Position numbers and translations under genes: made by a program
Shown: positions 26,036 through 34,241 of the stretch, piece after piece
How the letters are laid out: every line of letters begins with the position of its first letter
How positions within the stretch are numbered: the stretch's first letter is position 1
Source: JACNKV01 sp964422145
Lineage (GTDB): Bacteria > Fidelibacterota > Marinisomatia > Marinisomatales > JACNKV01
DNA: 64,000 nt
Assembly: GCA_964422145.1 (NCBI GenBank)
Contig: CAYQZV010000003.1
Span: 148,483 to 212,482 of the forward strand
Reading direction: 5' to 3'
Notes under the pieces: generated by a model
Databases searched by the model: none
Told to the model about the DNA's origin: nothing
The model's input: only the letters and a program-made list of their open reading frames with translations

Positions 26036-26614
26036 ATGGAAAAATCAATAAAGGGGACAAGAACAGAACAAAATTTACTGAAATCATTTGCGGGTGAAAG
26101 TCAAGCTCGAAACAGATATGAGTTTTTTGCAAAAGCAGCAAAAAAAGAAGGATATGAACAGATTTCAAGAATTTTTCAAGAAACTGCAAATCAAGAAAAG
26201 GAACATGCGAAACGTTTCTTTAAATTTCTTGAAGGAGGTGCGACAAAGATTACGGCTGCTTATCCGGCAGGAGTTATCGGAACCACAGAAGAAAATTTAA
26301 AAGCCGCTGCGGAAGGCGAGAACGAAGAATGGACTGAATTATATCCTGCTTTTGCTGAAATCGCAAAAGAAGAAGGATTTCTAGACGTTGCGAAAGCATT
26401 TAAAATGATCGCAAAAGTTGAAGCCGAACATGAACGGATATATCTAAAACTTCTGCAAAATATTACGGAAGACACTGTATTCATCAAAGATGGAAAAGTA
26501 TGGTGGAAATGCTTGAATTGCGGTTATGTTTATGAAAGCAACAAAGCGATTAAAATATGTCCCGCATGTCTGCATGACATTTCTTATATGGCAGTAAGAG
26601 AAGACAATATTTAA
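26036..26614 (+). CDS. rbr: Rubrerythrin
   Basis: Cytosolic non-haem iron peroxidase that reduces hydrogen peroxide in anaerobes and microaerophiles. The 192 residues show a ferritin-like diiron domain with ligands in FAGESQARNRYEFF (near 18-31), ETANQEKEHAKRF (ExxH near 54-60), GENEEWTELYPAF (near 97) and IAKVEAEHERIY (ExxH near 131). The C-terminal rubredoxin domain has CLNCGYVYE and CPACLH, the four Cys ligands for one iron. AAGGAGT precedes the ATG at 9 nt. Its presence suggests life with low or fluctuating oxygen. Confidence 0.95.
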   Translation: MEKSIKGTRTEQNLLKSFAGESQARNRYEFFAKAAKKEGYEQISRIFQETANQEKEHAKRFFKFLEGGATKITAAYPAGVIGTTEENLKAAAEGENEEWTELYPAFAEIAKEEGFLDVAKAFKMIAKVEAEHERIYLKLLQNITEDTVFIKDGKVWWKCLNCGYVYESNKAIKICPACLHDISYMAVREDNI

Positions 26615-26748
26615 TACTACATTATCCAGTTCTACAACCAGTAACTGCTGAAGTTTTTCATAGTATCTTTTCTGTTCTGTTTGTAATATTTTCTGTCACA
26701 AACCTAAATATTAGGTTGGTTACGAAGATTTAAATGTATTTGACTTTC

Positions 26749-27177
26749 ATGAAAACAAAACAAAAAAACAGATTAATTTTTCAGATGATAATATCCTCAC
26801 TCTTTTCGGGTTTTACGATGTGGGTGGTCGGTGGACTTTATCATAACCTGATATTGCCAACAGTAATAGAAAATATGCATCCGCATCATGAGGGCTTAGG
26901 AATAACCCTGATTGCATACATTCTTTTAGGATTTTTAATGAGTTACTTCTATTTGAACTCCAAAGAAATTAGAGATTCATTAATAAAAGGTATTAAAATT
27001 GGTGCGATTATCGGAATTTTATGGGTATTTCCTCATGGATTAACTATGGCTGCAGTGCATAAATCATCAATTTCGTATGAAATTACGAATACACTTTATC
27101 ATGTTATTGAGCAAGGAATTGGGGGAGCAATAATATTTGTAACAGTCAAATATGTAATAAAGTTAAGGAAGGATTGA
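26749..27177 (+). CDS. Small four-helix membrane protein
   Basis: Hypothetical integral membrane protein of 142 residues. Start placed at ATG 26749 (MKTKQKNRLIF), though ATG 26734 five codons earlier is possible; neither has a good ribosome binding site. Four helices are separated by short loops, with conserved-looking histidines in GGLYHNLILP, MHPHHEGLG, FPHGLTMAAVHKS and YHVIEQG. The His-rich pattern could bind a metal or haem, but no family is recognised. The following gene overlaps or starts within 54 bases, so they may be co-transcribed. Confidence 0.6.
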   Translation: MKTKQKNRLIFQMIISSLFSGFTMWVVGGLYHNLILPTVIENMHPHHEGLGITLIAYILLGFLMSYFYLNSKEIRDSLIKGIKIGAIIGILWVFPHGLTMAAVHKSSISYEITNTLYHVIEQGIGGAIIFVTVKYVIKLRKD

Positions 27178-27230
27178 AAAAATACGCCCTACAACATTGT
27201 TTAAATGTAATGCGGGGTGAAGTACTAAAT

Positions 27231-27647
27231 ATGAACAACAAAAATAACATAAAACTTTTAAAAATATCCCTTTGGATTGGAGCTGTCACCGACGCATTAG
27301 CCGCCGTAATTATGATCTTTCCTGAATTACGAATTCACATATTTGGAGCTGAAAATTTCGTCATCTCTCCAGCCTACAGATATGCATTAGGGTTAGGGGC
27401 TTCTTTAATGGTTGGCTGGACGATTTTATTAATATGGGCAAGCATAAAACCTGTCGAGCGAAGAGGGATTTATCTCATCACGGTATTCCCGGTGATAACA
27501 GGCATTATTACCGCTCAGATATTTGCTGTTAAATCCGGATATCTCTTATTGAATAAAGTCATTCCGCTTTGGATTCATTTAACCGTGGTAAGTGCTTTGT
27601 TTATCTACTCTTATTTTAAATCAAAAAGTTTGGCCGGAAAGAACTGA
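27231..27647 (+). CDS. Small four-helix membrane protein
   Basis: Hypothetical membrane protein of 138 residues. ATG 27231 is preferred: it has GGGGTGA upstream and leads straight into the first helix; a TTG at 27174 would overlap the previous stop. Helices lie at about 11-30, 44-66, 76-96 and 110-130, with WIGAVTDALAAVIMIFPELR and YALGLGASLMVGWTILL as the most conserved-looking parts. No family is named with confidence. The neighbouring membrane gene upstream is probably in the same transcript. Confidence 0.6.
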   Translation: MNNKNNIKLLKISLWIGAVTDALAAVIMIFPELRIHIFGAENFVISPAYRYALGLGASLMVGWTILLIWASIKPVERRGIYLITVFPVITGIITAQIFAVKSGYLLLNKVIPLWIHLTVVSALFIYSYFKSKSLAGKN

Positions 27648-27661
27648 TCTGTAAATTAAAA

Positions 27662-29044
27662 TTATCGAATATATACCGTTTTAATATTCACGAACTCATG
27701 GATCCCGAATTCGCCTAATTCCCTTCCGTAACCGGATTCTTTGACTCCGCCGAAAGGCAGTCTCGGATCTGATCGAACAAAATCATTCACAAAACAAGCC
27801 CCGGCTTCTAATTCTTTTTCAGCGATCCTCTTCCCCTTCTCAGGGTCTTTTGTAAACACAGCGGCACCTAAACCGAACGGGGTTTGATTCGCCAATCTAA
27901 TGGCATCCTCTTCATCTTTTGCGGTAATGATTACAGCGACCGGCCCGAATATTTCTTCATCAAAAGCAGGCATTCCCGGTGTAACATTTGTGAGGACAGT
28001 GGGTAAATAAAATGCACCCACATCGTCTTCTTCATGTTCGACCACAACCCTTCCGCCCAGTAATTTTATAGCCCCGGCTTTCATGCTTTTTACGACTTGA
28101 ACATCCAACTCATCCCGCGCTTTTTCGCTGACCATGGGACCGATATCTACTCCTTCATCAAAAGGATCTCCCATTCGTTTTCTTCCCATATTCTGCACGA
28201 TGAAGGCTTCAAAATCTTCTTTCACCGATTCTACCACAATAAATCGTTTGGCTGCGATACAGCTCTGACCGGTGTTCAGCATTCTGCCTTCTACACAGGC
28301 TTCAGCGGCACTTTCAAGATCGGCATCTTCTAAGATCACATAAGGATCACTTCCGCCCAATTCCAAAACGGTTTTCTTCAGCATCTCCCCTGCTTTGGCA
28401 GCGACTTGTTTCCCGGCCGGAGTGCTTCCGGTTAAGGTGACTGCACGAACCAACGGATTTTCGATAACATCCGAAACAATGGATGAACCGATGCGAAGGG
28501 TTCTAAATAGGTTTTTCGGTAATCCTGCATCTTGAAATATTTTCTCGATCGCCAAAGCCGATCCCTGCACGTTTGACGCGTGTTTTAACACACAGGCATT
28601 CCCTGCCATCAAGGTCGGTGCGGCATATCGAAACACCTGCCAAAACGGAAAATTCCACGGCATAACAGCAAGAACAATTCCGATGGGTTCAAAGGTAACG
28701 TAACTTTTCACTGCATCGGTTTGAACCGATTTTGGGGTTAAGAATGATTCCGCATTCTCTGCGTAATATTCGCAAACCCAAGCAGATTTTTCTACCTCAG
28801 CAACGGCTTGAGAAAACGGCTTTCCCATTTCCAGGGACATGATCCGCGCGTATTCCTCTTTTCCTGCTTTTAGAACTGCGGCCGTCTGATTCAAGAGTTC
28901 CGATCGATGTTGGAAGGATTCTTTCTTCCACTCTTTCCAACATCCCTGCACGTGTTCAAGGATTCCATTCACTTCATCCGGTGTCATTTCCTCATAAGAT
29001 TTGATGGTCTTTCCGGTGGATGGATTGGTCGATATCAGTGCCAT
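27662..29044 (-). CDS. NAD(P)-dependent succinate-semialdehyde-type aldehyde dehydrogenase
   Basis: Aldehyde dehydrogenase superfamily, 460 residues, cytosolic. It oxidises an aldehyde, probably succinate semialdehyde, to the acid. Seen: the N-terminal STNPSTGKTIKSYEEMT typical of GabD/Sad-type enzymes, VMPWNFPFWQVFR near 126, the cofactor loop TLTGSTPAGKQVAAKAG near 207, the general base Glu in VLELGGSDPY near 236, and the nucleophile Cys in NTGQSCIAAKRF near 268. FGPVAVI and the LPFGGVKESGYGRELGEFG block close the fold. It is the last gene of the cupin operon, 2 nt after the YwaF-like gene. Substrate is inferred from subfamily only. Confidence 0.85.
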   Translation of the reverse strand: MALISTNPSTGKTIKSYEEMTPDEVNGILEHVQGCWKEWKKESFQHRSELLNQTAAVLKAGKEEYARIMSLEMGKPFSQAVAEVEKSAWVCEYYAENAESFLTPKSVQTDAVKSYVTFEPIGIVLAVMPWNFPFWQVFRYAAPTLMAGNACVLKHASNVQGSALAIEKIFQDAGLPKNLFRTLRIGSSIVSDVIENPLVRAVTLTGSTPAGKQVAAKAGEMLKKTVLELGGSDPYVILEDADLESAAEACVEGRMLNTGQSCIAAKRFIVVESVKEDFEAFIVQNMGRKRMGDPFDEGVDIGPMVSEKARDELDVQVVKSMKAGAIKLLGGRVVVEHEEDDVGAFYLPTVLTNVTPGMPAFDEEIFGPVAVIITAKDEEDAIRLANQTPFGLGAAVFTKDPEKGKRIAEKELEAGACFVNDFVRSDPRLPFGGVKESGYGRELGEFGIHEFVNIKTVYIR

Positions 29045-29046
29045 AA

Positions 29047-29772
29047 TTATTTCGCCTTTATTCGATCGAGCACAGCAAACGGTGAATACACAATAACGAA
29101 ATGAACCAGCGCTAACACTTCAGCAGACAGGATATACCAAGGCCAGGGACCCATATAATCCAGTAAGGATGCAACAGGCGGTTTTCCGCAGATCCAAAAA
29201 TAATTCGCATCTAAGATCAGATTTACCGGAATGGTCACGAGGAAAAACAGATTCAACGCAATGAAAGATCGTTTTAAACTTTGCCAAGTTGGCCGCATAT
29301 CATAGACAACGGTTGCATAAACCAAAGCCAAAATCAATCCCATGTGGCAAATCCAAAACCGGATAAAGAAAAAATGCGGAAAGGTTGCTCCGGCATCCGG
29401 TGATATGGCGGCTTGAATTCCACCGGACAGTCCCCAGAAAAACAAGATTTCGTATAATCGGTAATTCCGTTTCCACATCAACAAAGGGATCATCACATCC
29501 GCAAATCGGCACAAATGGAATGGCAAATGCAATTTCACATCAAAGGATCCTGCCACCGCTTCTAATGCGATCCAAACCAAATACCCGCCCATCACAATTA
29601 AACTGATGGCAATTCCCAGTACGGACTGCTGTTTAGGTTTTAGATAGTGTTTCGCAAATATCGGAACGGTGATAATCAGTAAAACGGATATGACCATCGC
29701 CCAAATATGATGAGCGCTGAAAGCTTGAAACGGTTCATATACCGTAAAATACTGATGAATGGACTCACGCAT
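29047..29772 (-). CDS. YwaF-like membrane protein (TIGR02206 type)
   Basis: Integral membrane protein of 241 residues with 6-7 helices. Family features include AHHIWAMVISVLL at the start, KLHLPFHLCRFADVMIPLL near 78 with HLPxHLC, the GLSGGIQAAISPD segment near 115, and FFFIRFWICHMGLIL near 130. The cellular role of this family is unknown. It overlaps the upstream 73-residue gene by 8 bases and is followed by the aldehyde dehydrogenase after 2 nt, so the four genes of this operon are tightly packed. Confidence 0.8.
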   Translation of the reverse strand: MRESIHQYFTVYEPFQAFSAHHIWAMVISVLLIITVPIFAKHYLKPKQQSVLGIAISLIVMGGYLVWIALEAVAGSFDVKLHLPFHLCRFADVMIPLLMWKRNYRLYEILFFWGLSGGIQAAISPDAGATFPHFFFIRFWICHMGLILALVYATVVYDMRPTWQSLKRSFIALNLFFLVTIPVNLILDANYFWICGKPPVASLLDYMGPWPWYILSAEVLALVHFVIVYSPFAVLDRIKAK

Positions 29773-29986
29773 CGTCTGAAGTGTTTTTCGTTAATTTTTG
29801 AAGGAAATTGGCCGATCCCCACAGGGATACAAGTGCTAGCATCCAGTAACGACTGAACGAGCCGCCATCAGCTTTGATCGTCCAGCCATAATAGATCAGC
29901 CAAATGCTGCACCCGAATAAAACCACCGCCAACCCCAGCGGGATACTCCAGTGATATTGAAACAGTTTGATAGTTGGTTTACTCAT
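29765..29986 (-). CDS. Small two-helix membrane protein
   Basis: Hypothetical membrane protein of 73 residues. ATG 29986 is chosen because it sits 2 nt after the cupin stop; a longer frame from 30034 would lie inside the cupin gene. Two helices (about 12-33 and 42-57) are separated by a short loop (GWTIKADGGSFSRY). No family is recognised. It is coupled to the cupin gene upstream and overlaps the YwaF-like gene by 8 bases downstream. Confidence 0.6.
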   Translation of the reverse strand: MSKPTIKLFQYHWSIPLGLAVVLFGCSIWLIYYGWTIKADGGSFSRYWMLALVSLWGSANFLQKLTKNTSDDA

Positions 29987-29988
29987 AT

Positions 29989-30261
29989 TCAGCCCATTTG
30001 ATAATGTTTTCTGACCGGCGATATTACCTTCCAATGACAGGCTAATCCTTTAGGAAAAACGACATAATCTCCGGCTTCAAACCGATAGACTTTTTCGTCA
30101 ACGGTCACCTCAACAATGCCTTTTAAAAGATAACAGGATTCTCTGTCAAAATATTCCCACGGAAATTCAGAGATTTCGCAGGTCCAGATCGGCCATTGAA
30201 ACACACCGGACTCACGCAATTCTTGTTCTGATTTTTTAGTGATTTGAATAATATTAGACAT
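29989..30261 (-). CDS. Cupin domain protein (DUF861/EutQ-like)
   Basis: Small cytosolic cupin of 90 residues. ESGVFQWPIWTCEISEFPWEY at the start is followed by ESCYLLKGIVEVTVDEKVYRF and AGDYVVFPKGLACHWKV, the typical two-strand pattern of the DUF861 group. The classical metal-binding histidines are mostly replaced (Tyr, Glu), so it may bind a small ligand rather than act as a dioxygenase. It heads a four-gene operon; a putative promoter ends 9 nt before its ATG. Confidence 0.8.
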   Translation of the reverse strand: MSNIIQITKKSEQELRESGVFQWPIWTCEISEFPWEYFDRESCYLLKGIVEVTVDEKVYRFEAGDYVVFPKGLACHWKVISPVRKHYQMG

Positions 30262-30270
30262 ATTTCTGAT

Positions 30271-30302
30271 GGAATGTAACGCAAGATGGACAGAAATAGC
30301 AA
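30271..30302 (-). promoter_or_regulatory. Putative -33/-7 promoter of cupin operon
   Basis: Read on the minus strand: TTG (30302-30300), 21 nt, TACATTCC (30278-30271). Only 9 nt separate it from the ATG, so the transcript would be nearly leaderless. Confidence 0.4.
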
Positions 30303-30318
30303 TGACGTAAATATCAAA

Positions 30319-30381
30319 GGGAGCCGGAAGGAATAAAGATAAAATGAGGAATCATTAACCAAGGAGGTCCTTCCGACTCCC
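30319..30381. repeat. 63-base palindromic element
   Basis: GGGAGCCGGAAGGA (30319-30332) and TCCTTCCGACTCCC (30368-30381) are 14-base inverted arms with one mismatch, around a 35-base centre. As minus-strand RNA the mismatch becomes a G-U pair, so a full 14-bp helix could form. No U tract follows on either side. It could be a small mobile-element remnant or a regulatory hairpin between the divergent cupin and ppiD promoters. Confidence 0.5.
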
Positions 30382-30556
30382 ACCAAACTTAATAAAATTT
30401 TGTAAAAAATCCTGTGATTCCGATCACAAACACCAATTTGAGTATCCGTTTTAATCCAAATGAGATTTTATTATTGATTTTCAGTCATTGTTAAACAGTT
30501 TTTGAATCTGTAAATTCGCACCCGTTTAACGATATAAAATTATTAAGGATACGTTT

Positions 30557-32398
30557 ATGGCAATGATGACAACCATGAGAAATAAGATGCACGCAGTTCT
30601 GTGGGCTATTCTGATTTTATTTCTTTTGAGTATGACCGTTGGTGGATTAGTCGGCGGTGCAAATATTATTGATGAGCTCTTCGGAAGAGTTGATCCGTCA
30701 ACTGCGGTCGGTAAGGTGAACGGCGAGATTATTTCACCGAATCTATTTTCACAGGAAGTCGGCCGCCAGCTGGATGAAATCCGTGCAAGCGGACAACAGG
30801 TTGATGACACACAGTTTGACCGTGTACGGACTCAGGTTTGGGATAATTTTGTGAAGGATATAATCGTTCAGCAAGAAATTGAAGATTTGGGTCTTTCTGT
30901 GACAGATGAAGAGATTATTTATCACCTGCAGAATAATCCTCCTCCTGTTCTCCAATCCAACCCGGCATTCCAAACAGATGGGCAATTCGATCCGGTCAAA
31001 TATGAAGAAGCCATCGCCAACCCGGCTCAAATGGAACAATACTGGATCATGGTTGAAAATTATATGCGTGATTACATCCCGAGATATAAACTTCAGCAAA
31101 TGATCCTCTCTTCTGTTTCGGTTTCTGAGGATGAAGTGGTTGAAGAATACACCAAAAAGAATATCGATTATACGCTGAATGTTTTACATATTACGAAAAA
31201 GGCCTTTGAAGAAGACGCTCTCAAAGCCACGGATGAAGATTTAGAAGCGTATTATCAAGAAAACATCGATTCATACCAACATAGTGAATTGCGTAATCTG
31301 CGGTATGCCAGCTGGAAAAAAGAGCCGTCTCTCATGGATACTTTATCCATCCTCGAATTAGCGAACGAAGTTAAAACGATGGCACTGAGCGGGAAAGATT
31401 TTGCTGAATTAGCCAATGAGTACACCGAAGATCCCAGCAACGCAGTCACTCCGGATTCCGGAAAGGGCGGACTGCTTGGATGGTTCGGAAAAGGACAAAT
31501 GGTTCCTCCGTTTGAAGAAGCTGCTTTCGCCGCGAAAAAAGGAGATGTTGTCGGTCCGGTGTTAACCCGGTTTGGGTATCATGTAATCAAGGTTAATGGA
31601 ATGAAAACAGTGGACGACGGTGAACAGATCAACGCTTCTCATATCTTATTCAAAATTGAAACCAGTGCAAACACTATGGAAGATATGCGCCGCAAAGCGA
31701 CGTTATTCAGCGATGACGCACAGGATTTCGGTTTTGATACTGCATTGGATTCTCATCAAGTTGTCATTGGCGAAGCAGCCAAAATTGATGAAGATGCCAT
31801 TATGATATCAACCTTAGGTCCGATGAGAAGCGCGGCACGATTTGCCTTCCGCTCTGAAATTGGTCAAGTATCCGATGTATTTGAAAACGAAAACTTCATT
31901 GCTGTTTTCACATTCGATTCAATCACACCTGCTGGCTCAACTCCGCTAGAAGATGTTGAAAAACCGATCAGAATTGCTGTTGAAAAAGATAAATTAATGG
32001 ATGCATCCAAATCACTCGCTGAAGAGTATCGTACGAAGCTGGATAATGCAGCTACATTCGAAGACATTCGCGGTGAAAATGAAAATCTAGAACATGCCGA
32101 AAATGACACTAAAACACTCTCCAGAGGATTTTCCACCATCGGCAGAAGCAATTTCGTTACCGGTGCAATAATGTCTGCAAGTAAAGGTGATCTGGTCGGG
32201 CCGGTTCAAACCTCCCGCGGATATGCTTTGCTGGAAGTCCTTGAAATTGAGACACCCGATTCAACCGATTTTGTGATCCAAAAAGACGTTTTAAAGAAGA
32301 ATTTACTGAAGCAGAAACAGAACTCTGCTTTCACAAATTGGATCGAAGGAAAGAAAGCCGAAGCCGAAATTGTTGATAATCGGAAATACTATTATTAA
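30557..32398 (+). CDS. ppiD: PpiD/SurA-like peptidyl-prolyl isomerase
   Basis: Membrane-anchored periplasmic chaperone of 613 residues that helps fold secreted and outer-membrane proteins. A short cytoplasmic start is followed by one helix (about 13-36, VLWAILILFLLSMTVGGLVGG). A SurA_N_3-type helical domain covers 45-200 (VGKVNGEIISPNLFSQEVGR). A parvulin domain lies near 245-360 with FAELANEYTEDPSN, GGLLGWFGKGQMVPPFEEAA and GYHVIKVNG; a second, weaker parvulin-like segment follows (NASHILFKIE...). AAGGATA precedes the ATG. The gene ends at a strong intrinsic terminator and looks monocistronic. Confidence 0.88.
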   Translation: MAMMTTMRNKMHAVLWAILILFLLSMTVGGLVGGANIIDELFGRVDPSTAVGKVNGEIISPNLFSQEVGRQLDEIRASGQQVDDTQFDRVRTQVWDNFVKDIIVQQEIEDLGLSVTDEEIIYHLQNNPPPVLQSNPAFQTDGQFDPVKYEEAIANPAQMEQYWIMVENYMRDYIPRYKLQQMILSSVSVSEDEVVEEYTKKNIDYTLNVLHITKKAFEEDALKATDEDLEAYYQENIDSYQHSELRNLRYASWKKEPSLMDTLSILELANEVKTMALSGKDFAELANEYTEDPSNAVTPDSGKGGLLGWFGKGQMVPPFEEAAFAAKKGDVVGPVLTRFGYHVIKVNGMKTVDDGEQINASHILFKIETSANTMEDMRRKATLFSDDAQDFGFDTALDSHQVVIGEAAKIDEDAIMISTLGPMRSAARFAFRSEIGQVSDVFENENFIAVFTFDSITPAGSTPLEDVEKPIRIAVEKDKLMDASKSLAEEYRTKLDNAATFEDIRGENENLEHAENDTKTLSRGFSTIGRSNFVTGAIMSASKGDLVGPVQTSRGYALLEVLEIETPDSTDFVIQKDVLKKNLLKQKQNSAFTNWIEGKKAEAEIVDNRKYYY

Positions 32399-32420
32399 TC
32401 CGAAATTTAACCCGATTGAA

Positions 32421-32448
32421 AAAGGCACAGAAGACTGTGCCTTTTTTT
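32421..32448 (+). terminator. Intrinsic terminator of ppiD
   Basis: AAAGGCACAG, loop AAGA, CTGTGCCTTT, then a run of T: a perfect 10-bp stem followed by a U tract, 22 bases after the ppiD stop. Confidence 0.9.
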
Positions 32449-32481
32449 GTAGAAATATCTTTCAACGGATGTCCACTAGGC

Positions 32482-32513
32482 TTGTTTCCAATCGGGATTC
32501 ACTGGTAAATTTG
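32482..32513 (+). promoter_or_regulatory. Putative -33/-7 promoter of pruA
   Basis: TTG (32482-32484), 21 nt, TAAATTTG (32506-32513): a full match to the Bacteroidetes-type TTG/TAnnTTTG promoter, directly after the ppiD terminator and 52 nt before the pruA ATG. Confidence 0.55.
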
Positions 32514-32565
32514 TTGGCTTTTTTTAATCATAAAAACATTCATTTAAACTGAATAAAGGAAATCT

Positions 32566-34200
32566 ATGCCAAATAACATAGTAACGGTTCCAATTGCAGA
32601 AAATGAACCGATCAAATCTTATGCTCCGGGCTCCCCGGAAAAAGACTCTCTTAAACGTAAAATTAATGAATTAAAATATCAACACATTGAAATCCCGCTC
32701 ATCATCGGCGGAAAAGAAATAAAAACAGGTAACACGGCTACTTGTGTCGTCCCTCACGATCATCATCATGAGTTAGCGACCTACCACCTTGCCGGTGAAG
32801 CCGAAGTCACTGCTGCGATCGAAGCATCGCAAGAAGCATGGAAAGCTTGGTCAACAACTCCGTGGGAACATCGTGTTGCGATCTTTAAAAAGATGGCTAC
32901 ACTTCTCACCGGACCGTATCGTGATCTGCTGAATGCATCAACGATGCTGAATGTCGGTAAAAACGCATTTCAAGCTGAGATTGATTCCGCTTGCGAGCTG
33001 ATCGATTTCTTCAATTTTAATACCGAATACGCACAAGAAATTTATGAACAGCAACCTCCCTATTCCCCTGCCGGGATGTGGAACCAAGTCGAGCATCGTC
33101 CATTGGAAGGATTCGTCTTTGCAGTGACTCCGTTTAATTTTGTCAGCATCGCAGGGAATCTCCCCTCTGCGCCGGCTTTGATGGGGAATGTTGTGTTATG
33201 GAAACCGGCAAGCAGCGCGGTATATCCTGCGTATTTTCTGATGAAAATGTTTAAAGAAGCCGGATTACCTGACGGCGTTATCAATTTTATTCCCGGGCCA
33301 GGATCAAAAGTTGGTCCGACGGTGATGAAACATCATCTCTTGGCGGGAGTTCATTTTACCGGATCAACTGCCGTCTTTCAGAATATGTGGAAAACCATCG
33401 GCGATAACATCGATCAGTACAAATCTTATCCGAGAATTGTGGGTGAAACCGGCGGAAAAGATTTTTGTATCGCTCATCCGTCCGCAGATATAGACGGTTT
33501 GGTGACAGCGATGGTTCGCGGTGCATTCGAATTTCAGGGACAAAAATGCTCTGCATTATCCAGAGCCTACATTCCTGAATCACTTTGGGATGAAGTCAAA
33601 ACAAAGTATATCAAAGAGATGTCAACGGTTACCGTCGGTAATCCTGAAGATTTTACGCACTTTGTGAATGCCGTCATCGACAAACCGGCTTTTGACTCGA
33701 TCACCGCTTACATCGACTATGCAAAAGTAGATACTGATGCCGAGATCATAACTGGTGGAACCTATGACGATTCCAAAGGATACTTTATCGATCCGACTAC
33801 CATCGTTACAACCGATCCTCATTTCAAAACGATGGAAGAAGAGATTTTCGGTCCGGTTCTGACTATTTATATCTACAAAGATAAAGATTGGAAAGATACA
33901 CTGAAATTGGTGGACTCCACATCACCGTATGCATTAACCGGTGCTGTTTTTGCCAATGACAGATATGCCGTGATCGAAGCTTCCGAAGCGCTCACACACT
34001 CTGCCGGAAATTTCTATATCAACGATAAACCAACCGGTGCCGTAGTAGGTCAACAGCCTTTCGGCGGCGGTCGGGCTTCAGGAACGAATGATAAAGCAGG
34101 ATCAATGTTTAATCTGCTCAGGTGGATATCTCAGCGAACGATAAAAGAAACCTTTGACCCGCCCAAAGATTACCGATATCCGTTCATGGGGGAAAAATAA
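32566..34200 (+). CDS. pruA: 1-pyrroline-5-carboxylate / L-glutamate gamma-semialdehyde dehydrogenase
   Basis: Second step of proline catabolism: NAD-dependent oxidation of glutamate semialdehyde to glutamate. The 544 residues match the stand-alone (TIGR01236, human ALDH4-like) form rather than bifunctional PutA. Motifs: GFVFAVTPFNFVSIAGNLPS near 182, the cofactor loop GVHFTGSTAVF near 264, the Glu in VGETGGKDF near 294, the nucleophile Cys in FQGQKCSALSRAY near 328, EEEIFGPVLT near 424, and PFGGGRASGTNDKAG near 503. AAAGGA precedes the start. No proline dehydrogenase gene lies in the window. Glutamate produced here could feed the TCA cycle, next to sucCD. Confidence 0.93.
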   Translation: MPNNIVTVPIAENEPIKSYAPGSPEKDSLKRKINELKYQHIEIPLIIGGKEIKTGNTATCVVPHDHHHELATYHLAGEAEVTAAIEASQEAWKAWSTTPWEHRVAIFKKMATLLTGPYRDLLNASTMLNVGKNAFQAEIDSACELIDFFNFNTEYAQEIYEQQPPYSPAGMWNQVEHRPLEGFVFAVTPFNFVSIAGNLPSAPALMGNVVLWKPASSAVYPAYFLMKMFKEAGLPDGVINFIPGPGSKVGPTVMKHHLLAGVHFTGSTAVFQNMWKTIGDNIDQYKSYPRIVGETGGKDFCIAHPSADIDGLVTAMVRGAFEFQGQKCSALSRAYIPESLWDEVKTKYIKEMSTVTVGNPEDFTHFVNAVIDKPAFDSITAYIDYAKVDTDAEIITGGTYDDSKGYFIDPTTIVTTDPHFKTMEEEIFGPVLTIYIYKDKDWKDTLKLVDSTSPYALTGAVFANDRYAVIEASEALTHSAGNFYINDKPTGAVVGQQPFGGGRASGTNDKAGSMFNLLRWISQRTIKETFDPPKDYRYPFMGEK

Positions 34201-34241
34201 TTCAAACAATTCTTTAACGCTTAATTACAAAAGGAAATCAA

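Noticed and set aside
30123..30810. Minus-strand frames around the ppiD promoter
   Set aside because: They are antisense or overlap the cupin gene in another frame and lack family features.
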